From assembly GCA_016867095.1 (NCBI GenBank), contig VGKK01000017.1, positions 1 through 15,066 of the forward strand: DNA of 15,066 bases. The letters are read 5' to 3'. Below the pieces are notes generated by a model that was not told the DNA's origin, did no database searches, and worked only from the letters and a program-made list of their open reading frames with translations. This DNA is from Candidatus Omnitrophota bacterium. Lineage in GTDB: Bacteria > Omnitrophota > Gorgyraeia > Gygaellales > Profunditerraquicolaceae. A program made the translations under genes and the position numbers. Positions 7,277 through 13,447 of the stretch are shown piece after piece. Numbering within the stretch: the stretch's first letter is position 1; each line of letters starts with the position of its first letter.

Positions 7277-8259
7277 TAATTTTAACTTTATTAACCATAT
7301 CCCTGCCTTTTCAGCTTAGGAAGATATTCAATAAACGCCTGCCAAAAATAAATAATAATTATGAACAGTTACGAGCCAGGTTTGATAATTTAAAATCAAA
7401 GAATGAAAGGCTCAAAAAAGATAATGCCATTTTAGAGAAAAACGTTGAGGAGACTGTCGCGCTTTACGATATCACCCGGGAGGTCTGTAAGTTTCTGGAG
7501 GAAGACAAGGTATTTGAGAGCTTCCGCGAATTAATAAACAGGTATATCCGGGTCGGTGAGTGCAAGTTTGCCAAGAGCCAGGCGGATTTATCGCGGTATA
7601 ATGATTATACGGTTTTCCCGCTGGATATTGACAAAGACATACGGCGGTATCTAGTAACAGGCCAGATTAGAGAGCAGGATAAGGAGAGGTTTAGTATTCT
7701 GAAAGGGCAGTTTCTTCTGGGTATTAAGAGGGCTATCCTGTATCAAAAGGTCCAGGATTTAGCCATTACCGACAGCCTCACCGGGATTTTTAGCCGCAGA
7801 TATTTACTGGAAAGATTCAAGGAAGAGTTGGAGCGTTCAAAAAAGTTTAAATACAATCTTTCATTTTTGATGATAGATATAGACCGTTTTAAGGAATATA
7901 ACGACCGGTATGGCCATTTAGTCGGAGACGCCATATTGAGGGAGGCCTCCGGGGCAATCAAGGAAAGCATCAGACAGATAGATTTAATAGGCAGGTATGG
8001 CGGAGAAGAATTTTGTGTTATCTTAAACGAAACGGACAAGTATGGGGCCAGGTTTGTGGCAGAGCGTATCCGCCAGGCCATAGAGGCCAGGGATATCAGG
8101 GTTTACGATGAGGGCCTGAGGATTACGGTAAGTATCGGGGTCGCGATATTCCCGCAGGACGCTAAAGATATAGAGATGCTTACCGACAAGGCGGACCTGG
8201 CGCTCTATCGCGCCAAAGAGGCGGGCAGGAACAGGGTCTGTATCTATGGTAATAATTGA
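7264..8259 (+). CDS. GGDEF diguanylate cyclase with N-terminal membrane segment
   Basis: Second probable diguanylate cyclase, 331 residues. A short hydrophobic N-terminus (about 2-17) suggests one membrane anchor. A Lys/Glu/Asn-rich coiled coil follows (30-65), then a poorly recognisable middle domain (65-155) that may be a reduced GAF, and the GGDEF domain from about 160. IDID metal site and GGEEF (246-250) are intact, and RQID at 237-240 is a normally spaced RxxD product-inhibition site, unlike the gene upstream. The catalytic domains of the two genes are alike (VQDLAITDSLTG here, TQDLAIHDELTS upstream), suggesting a tandem duplication that lost most of the sensory part. The start lies inside the 3' end of the upstream gene, implying translational coupling. 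It ends in TGA, which is useful evidence that TGA is a stop codon in this organism. Confidence 0.87.
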   Translation: MFSLIILTLLTISLPFQLRKIFNKRLPKINNNYEQLRARFDNLKSKNERLKKDNAILEKNVEETVALYDITREVCKFLEEDKVFESFRELINRYIRVGECKFAKSQADLSRYNDYTVFPLDIDKDIRRYLVTGQIREQDKERFSILKGQFLLGIKRAILYQKVQDLAITDSLTGIFSRRYLLERFKEELERSKKFKYNLSFLMIDIDRFKEYNDRYGHLVGDAILREASGAIKESIRQIDLIGRYGGEEFCVILNETDKYGARFVAERIRQAIEARDIRVYDEGLRITVSIGVAIFPQDAKDIEMLTDKADLALYRAKEAGRNRVCIYGNN

Positions 8260-8268
8260 AAACACTTG

Positions 8269-8316
8269 CCCCGTTAGAAATTTTATGCTAATCTAAAGGG
8301 CATATTTCTAACGGGG
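8269..8316. repeat. Perfect 13-bp inverted repeat upstream of the ROK kinase
   Basis: CCCCGTTAGAAAT at 8269-8281 and its exact reverse complement at 8304-8316, with a 22-base spacer, occupying the gap between the GGDEF pair and the sugar kinase. No T-run follows, so an intrinsic terminator is not supported. It could be an operator, a transcript-end hairpin or a dispersed repeat; the last fits best with the repeats in the other gaps. Confidence 0.8.
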
Positions 8317-8340
8317 AGTTTAACATAAAATTAAAAAGCT

Positions 8341-9261
8341 ATGTCCAGAAAATTTATTATTGCTATTGATTTAGGAGGGACGAACCTAAAGATCGCTTTA
8401 TTAACTGGCGGATATGAGTTCAAAGACAGGCAGACGTTGCGCACGCGAAGATTTGCGCAGAAAGACAGCTTAATTCAGGCGATTATAGACGCTGTAAATA
8501 AGATTATAGAAAAGAATTGTTTAGGTAAGGCTGATATTTTAGGGGTGGGATTGGGCCTGCCCGGGCCCATAGATGTTAAGCAGGGTGTTGTTTATTTCTT
8601 TCCTAATATCCGCGGCTGGAAACAGGTAAATCTAAAAAAAATATTGCAGTCAAAACTGGGGATGCCGGCATTTTTGGATAACGACGCCAATTTAATGAGC
8701 CTGGCCGAGTCTAAGTTAGGGGCGGCCAGGGGTTATAAAAATGCCGTTTGCCTTACCCTGGGCACAGGCGTAGGCGGCGGGATTATTATTGACGGGGGGC
8801 TTTATCGCGGAACAAATTCTGCTGCCGGAGAAATAGGGCATATCCCCATTAATGAAGAAGGCCCGTCCTGCAACTGCGGGGGCAGGGCCTGCCTGGAGGC
8901 CTATATCGGCAACGATAAGATTATAAAGGCGGCAAGGAAATTATTCAGGCGGAATATCTCTCTGGAAGAGCTCAGCCTGATGGCCAGGGCGCGAAATAAG
9001 CAGGCCTTGCAATTATGGTCAGAGGTAGGCAGGCGCCTGGGCGTGGCGTTAACCGGCGTGGTAAATTTCCTTAATCCCGGCGTCATTGTTATTGGCGGCG
9101 GCGTGGCCGGCGCAGGCAGGGCGTTATTTGACCAGGTAAAAAAGACCATATTCAGCCGGGCGATGAAAGTGCAAACCGGACAGCTCAAAGTTGTTAAGGC
9201 AAAACTGGGTAGCGACGCGGGCCTCATTGGCGCCGCCATTTTAGTCAAGACCGGGTCTTGA
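8341..9261 (+). CDS. ROK-family sugar kinase (glucokinase-like)
   Basis: Cytosolic ATP-dependent hexose kinase of the ROK family, most likely acting on glucose or a related hexose to feed sugar 6-phosphates into glycolysis and nucleotide-sugar synthesis. The 306-residue protein has the N-terminal phosphate motif AIDLGGTN (residues 8-15), GLPGPID, the catalytic Asp115 in LDNDAN, the ADENosine-side LGTGVGGG loop, and the ROK zinc site: His167 in GEIGHIPI with Cys177, Cys179 and Cys184 in CNCGGRAC, followed by LEAY. All key residues are present and length is typical. It lacks a DNA-binding N-terminus, so it is not a ROK repressor. The substrate (glucose, GlcNAc, ManNAc or fructose) cannot be fixed from sequence. 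The last codons and the TGA stop are part of a palindromic repeat. A transaldolase gene follows after 37 bases. Confidence 0.88.
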   Translation: MSRKFIIAIDLGGTNLKIALLTGGYEFKDRQTLRTRRFAQKDSLIQAIIDAVNKIIEKNCLGKADILGVGLGLPGPIDVKQGVVYFFPNIRGWKQVNLKKILQSKLGMPAFLDNDANLMSLAESKLGAARGYKNAVCLTLGTGVGGGIIIDGGLYRGTNSAAGEIGHIPINEEGPSCNCGGRACLEAYIGNDKIIKAARKLFRRNISLEELSLMARARNKQALQLWSEVGRRLGVALTGVVNFLNPGVIVIGGGVAGAGRALFDQVKKTIFSRAMKVQTGQLKVVKAKLGSDAGLIGAAILVKTGS

Positions 9262-9285
9262 CACGGTTGGCAAGACCGGGTCTTG
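9244..9285. repeat. Twin palindromes (CAAGACC-G-GGTCTTG) across the ROK kinase 3' end
   Basis: The 15-base odd palindrome CAAGACCGGGTCTTG occurs twice, at 9246-9260 and 9271-9285. The first copy extends to 9-bp arms (9244-9262), contains the last codons and reaches into the TGA stop of the kinase gene. The second ends 13 bases before the transaldolase ATG. As RNA, each copy could fold alone or the two could pair with each other. No T-run follows. Confidence 0.82.
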
Positions 9286-9298
9286 GGATTTGGGGAGT

Positions 9299-9943
9299 AT
9301 GAAGATTTTTATTGATACGGCGAATATCAAAGAAATCAAAGAGGCGGTTAGCCTCGGCGTGATAGACGGCGTTACTACCAATCCTACCTTAATTTCCCGG
9401 GAAAAGCGCGCTGCCGCCGAATTGCTAAAGGAGATTTGTTCTTTGGTTTCCGGGCCGGTGAGCGCCGAGGTTATTAGTTTAGAGGCAGCCGCCATGGCGG
9501 CTGAGGCGCGTCAATTGGCCAAGATTGCCAAAAATATCGTCATCAAAATCCCCCTGGCTAAGGAGGGGCTAAAGGCGGTAAGGATTTTATCCGCCGATGG
9601 GATAAAGACAAATGTTACGCTTTGTTTTTCGCCGTCCCAGGCTTTATTGGCAGCCAAGGCCGGAGCGGATTATATCTCTCCGTTTATAGGCAGGCTTGAT
9701 GATATCAGCCAGCAGGGCATGGATTTAATCAGCCAGATAAAGGCCATATATAATAATTATGGTTTTACCACCAAGATTATCGTGGCCTCTATCCGCAACC
9801 CCATGCATGTGGTTGACGCCGCCCTGATAGGAGCGGATATTGCTACTATACCCTTTGGCGTAATTGAGCAGCTGATTAAGCACCCCCTTACTGACATAGG
9901 CATACAAAGGTTCCTGGATGACTGGAAAAAAATCCCTAAATAA
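9299..9943 (+). CDS. tal: Transaldolase, small TalC/Fsa-type
   Basis: Class I aldolase-fold enzyme of 214 residues, transferring dihydroxyacetone units between sugar phosphates in the non-oxidative pentose phosphate pathway. Visible: FIDTANIKEI with Asp6, VTTNPTLI (25-32), Schiff-base Lys83 in IVIKIP, TLCFSPSQALLAAKAGADYISPF and GRLDD. The related fructose-6-phosphate aldolase FsaA of E. coli carries Gln59 and Tyr131 at positions that here are Glu57 and Phe129. Glu and Phe are the transaldolase-type residues (alignment by eye, family knowledge), so transaldolase is preferred over aldolase. The ATG at 9299 was chosen because relatives start with M-x-x-F-x-D-T; a TTG nine bases upstream is the alternative, and GGGGAG is unusually close to the ATG. 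Its 3' end overlaps lptD by 26 bases. Confidence 0.9.
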   Translation: MKIFIDTANIKEIKEAVSLGVIDGVTTNPTLISREKRAAAELLKEICSLVSGPVSAEVISLEAAAMAAEARQLAKIAKNIVIKIPLAKEGLKAVRILSADGIKTNVTLCFSPSQALLAAKAGADYISPFIGRLDDISQQGMDLISQIKAIYNNYGFTTKIIVASIRNPMHVVDAALIGADIATIPFGVIEQLIKHPLTDIGIQRFLDDWKKIPK

Positions 9944-12098
9944 TTTTAAATTCTTAATTTTCATCTGCAATTTTACATTTTACATTTTAAATTTTACATT
10001 TAATTGTTACGCAGAAGATAAAAAGGTGGATGAGTCAATTACTGTCAACGGCGATACCGTAGAATATCTTACAGAAAACAAGGAGGTAACGGTCACCGGC
10101 AATGCCGAGGTAATTTATAAAGGCATGAAGTTGACCTGCGATAGGCTGCGGGTAAATACTCAGACTAAGGATGCCGTGGCAGAAGGTAATGCCAGGCTGG
10201 AAGAAGAAAAGGGCGTGATAGAAGGCCCAAAGATAATATATAATTTTGAGAATAAAAGCGGCACCATTATTGACGCGGATTTCCGCTCCAACCCCTATTT
10301 TGGCAGGGCGGGGAAAATTTATAAAGTAAGCGATGATGAATTTATTGGCTGGGGCAGCAACGTTACTACCTGTAATTATGATTATCCTCACTATCGCATA
10401 AAATCAAGAAAGATTAATTTTTTCCCCGGGGACAAGATTAAGACTGCGGATGATATTTTTTATTTGGGGCGCAGCCCCATATTTTATCTTCCGCAATACA
10501 GCCATAGCCTGCGCGATCCGCTGCTCCATGTGCAATTAATGCCGGGCAAAAGCAAGGATTGGGGCGTTTATATGTTAAGCGCCTGGCGGTATAGCCTTGC
10601 TGAAAACGTGACCAGCAGGATTTATTTTGATTACCGGGAGAGGCTGGGAGCGGCCGAGGGTTTAGGCAGCAACTATAGCATGCAGAGGTTCGGCAAGGGG
10701 GATTTTAAATATTATTATACCCAAGAAAGGCCCCGGACCTTTGAGGAAGGCCAGCCTGCCGAGTTCCAGCGCTATTTTATCCGTTGGCGCCATAAATGGG
10801 AGATAGACAAGTTCACAGATTTGACCTCCGAATATTATAAAATAGTGGATTCTAAAAGGATACTTTTGGGCAGCGGCAATAATTTCCTCAAGGATTATTT
10901 CGCCCAGGAATACCGCCTAGACAGCCAGCCCTTATCTTATGTTGTGTTGCACCGTAGTTTTCCTTATTCCAGCTTGGATGTTCTGATGCAGAAGCGGGTT
11001 AACCGTTGGTATTCCCAAGCAGAAGCATTGCCCGAGATAAAATATAGCCTACCTCACATTAGCCTTGGCGATAGCCCCTTTTATTTTGAGCATAACAGCT
11101 CATATGTAAATTATAATTATAAGAATGCCGTGCCTTCGGATTCCTGGAATGATACAACTTATAATCAGCTTGATACTACTAATAGAATTTCCCTGCCGAC
11201 AAAAATAGCCTTTATTAACCTGGACCCTTTTGCCTCCGGCCAGGAAACTTATAATGACAGTAGTATTTACGGCGCGACTTCAACGGTAGTTTTTTCCGCG
11301 GGTTCAGACATAAGCACAAAATTTTACCGCCTTTTTAAGGTTAAATCAAATTTTCTGGGTATGGATATCAATAACTTAAGGCATATTATTACCCCTGCCG
11401 CCAGTTATTCTTACAGCAATACTTCTACTATGCCGGCAGGTAAGCTAAGGTTTGGCGGAGGCGCTTCTACGGGCAATGGTTCGCCGGTTTCCCTTGAGCT
11501 GTCCAATAAGTTGCAAACCAAGCGCAAGGGCCAGTCAGTAGATATAGCCGACCTTGATATCAGCACTACCTATACTATCAAGCCCAAAACCGGGGCTAAG
11601 CGCGGAAGCAGTTTTTCGGATTTTCTTTTTGAATTAAGGCTCCTGCCTTATTCCTGGATGACCATTAGTACCGACGTTACTTATAAGCATACGGACAAAT
11701 ACGCCACAGGTTACAGGAAGATTTCTAATGCAAATTATGATATTGACTTTAATTTGGGAGAAGAACGGACTATCGGGTTCAGCCAGCGTTATCAGCGTAA
11801 GGGCGGCAACGTGTTTACTTATAGCTTAAATTGGCGTTTTAATCCAAAGTGGAGATTTTCGCTTTACCAGCAGGTCAACACCGGCCATAGCTTCGGCTCA
11901 AAAAGGGGGTTAAGGGAGCAGGAATATGTGATTTCCCGGGACTTACATTGCTGGACTACGGATTTTACTTATAACGTAACCAGGGGCCACGGCGAAAGTG
12001 TCTGGTTGGTTTTCAGGCTCAAGGCTTTTCCGGAGTTGGAATTTGAATATAACCAGAGTTACCACGCGCCTAAGCCCGGGTCGCAGTCAAATCCGTAA
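9918..12098 (+). CDS. lptD: LPS-assembly protein LptD (OstA) outer-membrane component
   Basis: Outer-membrane beta-barrel that, with LptE, inserts lipopolysaccharide into the outer leaflet. The 726-residue protein starts with a signal peptide (KK near the N-terminus, hydrophobic 10-28, likely cleavage after CYA at 32). An OstA/LptA-like beta-jellyroll domain follows (about 38-125, with ITVNGDTVEY, VTGNAEV and KLTCDRL), then a linker containing TTCNYDYPHY, and a long barrel rich in alternating aromatic residues and Tyr. The mature part has three cysteines, Cys74, Cys152 and Cys678 (in LHCW near the C-terminus), compatible with the disulphide between plug and barrel that E. coli LptD needs. Length is close to the 784 of E. 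coli. AAAGG seven bases before the ATG supports the start, which lies inside the transaldolase gene. It implies a diderm envelope. The signal peptide is encoded by a 7-nt tandem repeat. Confidence 0.87.
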   Translation: MTGKKSLNNFKFLIFICNFTFYILNFTFNCYAEDKKVDESITVNGDTVEYLTENKEVTVTGNAEVIYKGMKLTCDRLRVNTQTKDAVAEGNARLEEEKGVIEGPKIIYNFENKSGTIIDADFRSNPYFGRAGKIYKVSDDEFIGWGSNVTTCNYDYPHYRIKSRKINFFPGDKIKTADDIFYLGRSPIFYLPQYSHSLRDPLLHVQLMPGKSKDWGVYMLSAWRYSLAENVTSRIYFDYRERLGAAEGLGSNYSMQRFGKGDFKYYYTQERPRTFEEGQPAEFQRYFIRWRHKWEIDKFTDLTSEYYKIVDSKRILLGSGNNFLKDYFAQEYRLDSQPLSYVVLHRSFPYSSLDVLMQKRVNRWYSQAEALPEIKYSLPHISLGDSPFYFEHNSSYVNYNYKNAVPSDSWNDTTYNQLDTTNRISLPTKIAFINLDPFASGQETYNDSSIYGATSTVVFSAGSDISTKFYRLFKVKSNFLGMDINNLRHIITPAASYSYSNTSTMPAGKLRFGGGASTGNGSPVSLELSNKLQTKRKGQSVDIADLDISTTYTIKPKTGAKRGSSFSDFLFELRLLPYSWMTISTDVTYKHTDKYATGYRKISNANYDIDFNLGEERTIGFSQRYQRKGGNVFTYSLNWRFNPKWRFSLYQQVNTGHSFGSKRGLREQEYVISRDLHCWTTDFTYNVTRGHGESVWLVFRLKAFPELEFEYNQSYHAPKPGSQSNP
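9971..9998 (+). repeat. Four tandem 7-nt units (TTTTACA) inside the lptD signal peptide
   Basis: TTTTACA at 9971, 9978 and 9992, with the variant TTTTAAA at 9985. Three units make 21 bases, so the encoded protein repeats every seven residues: NFTF appears twice, seven residues apart, in the signal-peptide core. The stretch is almost pure A/T, unlike the flanking genes. Confidence 0.8.
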
Positions 12099-12100
12099 AG

Positions 12101-12140
12101 CACGGATATACACGGATAGAAGAACGGATACACACGGATA
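12101..12140 (+). repeat. Direct repeats of (C)ACGGATA upstream of ugd
   Basis: ACGGATA occurs four times, preceded by C in three (CACGGATA at 12101, 12111 and 12133; ACGGATA at 12124). They fill nearly the whole 47-base gap between lptD and the UDP-glucose dehydrogenase gene, the last copy ending five bases before its ATG. No other ribosome binding site is present; the GGA of the last unit lies at a usable distance. Confidence 0.8.
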
Positions 12141-12145
12141 AAAAT

Positions 12146-13447
12146 ATGAACATCTCAATCGTTGGTTCGGGCTATGTGGGTTTAGTGACCGGCGCCTGTT
12201 TTGCCGAATTAGGCAATAAGGTTATCTGCGTGGATAATGATGTCAATAAGGTCGCGCTGCTCAAGAAAGGGGCCATACCTATATATGAGCCCGGCCTGAA
12301 AGAGCTGGTCGCCATTAACCTGAAAAAGAAGAGGCTTAAATTTATTTCCAGCATTAAGGAGGCGGCAAGGAGTTCGGAAATTATCTTTATCGCCGTAGGC
12401 ACGCCTTCTTTGGCAAACGGCGAAACAGACCTTACCGGCATTGAGAATGTGGCGCGCAATATTGCCTTAAATATGACTAAGTACCGTTTAATAGTGGAGA
12501 AATCCACGGTCCCGGTGGAAACAGGCGCTTGGGTCAAGCGTACGATCCAGACCTATATCAGGGGCAAGGTTAAATTTGATGTGGCCTCAAACCCGGAATT
12601 CTTAAGGGAAGGCCAGGCCATAAATGATTTTATGCATCCGGATAGGGTGGTTATCGGAGTAGAATCAAAAAAAGCCGGGGAGTTGCTCGTCAATTTATAT
12701 AAACCCCTGAACGCGCCCCTGGTAGTCACCGATATCAAGAGCGCGGAATTAATTAAGCACGCCTGCAATTCCTTTCTGGCTACGAAAATTTCTTTTATTA
12801 ATGCCGTGGCGCGCCTCTGCGATAAGGTGGGCGCCGATATTGAAGAGGTGGCCTTTGGTATGGGATTAGATAAGAGGATCGGCCAGGGCTTTTTAAACGC
12901 GGGCATTGGCTATGGCGGCTCCTGTTTTCCGAAAGACCTGGATGCCTTTATTGAAATTTCGCAGAAATTAGGCTATAGCTTTCAGCTGCTCAAAGCGGTT
13001 AAAGAAATAAACCAGCAGCAGAAGGCGTTATTTCTAAACAAAATAAAGGACGCGCTTTGGATAATTAAAGACAAGACCATAGGGGTATTGGGGTTATCTT
13101 TTAAGCCGAACACAGACGATATCCGTAACGCCCCCTCCATAGATATAATCAGGGCTTTGCAGGAAGAGGGGGCCAGGGTCAAGGTATACGACCCTTCGGC
13201 GATAGAAAAAGCCAGGGAGGCATTAGATAGAGTAAAATTTTGCAAAGACGCTTACGAGGTTTGCCGCGGAAGCGAATGCCTATTGGTGATTACCGAGTGG
13301 GACGAATTTAAAGAACTGGATTTTTTAAAAGTAAAGAAGTTGCTGAGAAGGCCCCTGATTATTGACGGCCGCAATATTTATGAACCCAAAATTTTAGAAA
13401 AAATGGGCTTTACCTATATCAGCATGGGCAGGAAGAAATATGGATAA
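12146..13447 (+). CDS. ugd: UDP-glucose 6-dehydrogenase
   Basis: Cytosolic NAD-dependent enzyme oxidising UDP-glucose twice to UDP-glucuronate, a precursor for capsule, exopolysaccharide or LPS sugars. The 433-residue protein has all three domains: Rossmann motif GSGYVGLVTGACFA (7-20), VEKSTVPVETG (118-127), NPEFLREGQAINDF (149-162), Lys204 in ELIKHACNSFLATK, and the catalytic Cys260 in YGGSCFPKD, followed by the UDP-binding C-terminal domain (GLSFKPNTDDIRNAPS). The SCFPKD form is typical of UDP-glucose rather than UDP-HexNAc dehydrogenases. The enzyme is complete and intein-free, in contrast with its paralogue downstream, whose start codon overlaps its last eight bases. The ATG directly follows a repeat tract. 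Confidence in family and substrate class is high. Confidence 0.93.
   Translation: MNISIVGSGYVGLVTGACFAELGNKVICVDNDVNKVALLKKGAIPIYEPGLKELVAINLKKKRLKFISSIKEAARSSEIIFIAVGTPSLANGETDLTGIENVARNIALNMTKYRLIVEKSTVPVETGAWVKRTIQTYIRGKVKFDVASNPEFLREGQAINDFMHPDRVVIGVESKKAGELLVNLYKPLNAPLVVTDIKSAELIKHACNSFLATKISFINAVARLCDKVGADIEEVAFGMGLDKRIGQGFLNAGIGYGGSCFPKDLDAFIEISQKLGYSFQLLKAVKEINQQQKALFLNKIKDALWIIKDKTIGVLGLSFKPNTDDIRNAPSIDIIRALQEEGARVKVYDPSAIEKAREALDRVKFCKDAYEVCRGSECLLVITEWDEFKELDFLKVKKLLRRPLIIDGRNIYEPKILEKMGFTYISMGRKKYG

Noticed and set aside
8266..8294. Promoter TTGCCC-17-TAATCT before the ROK kinase
   Set aside because: Only 4 and 3 of 6 consensus matches, and it lies inside an inverted repeat that explains the sequence better.
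7264..9261. Genome-wide reassignment of TGA to Trp or Gly
   Set aside because: TGA cleanly ends two genes; reading it as sense would run the ROK kinase into the transaldolase gene. Trp positions elsewhere use TGG, and no other internal TGA occurs.
9918..10015. LptD N-terminus as a lipoprotein signal (TFNC)
   Set aside because: The residues before Cys30 do not form a proper lipobox, and Ala32 gives a normal signal peptidase I site.
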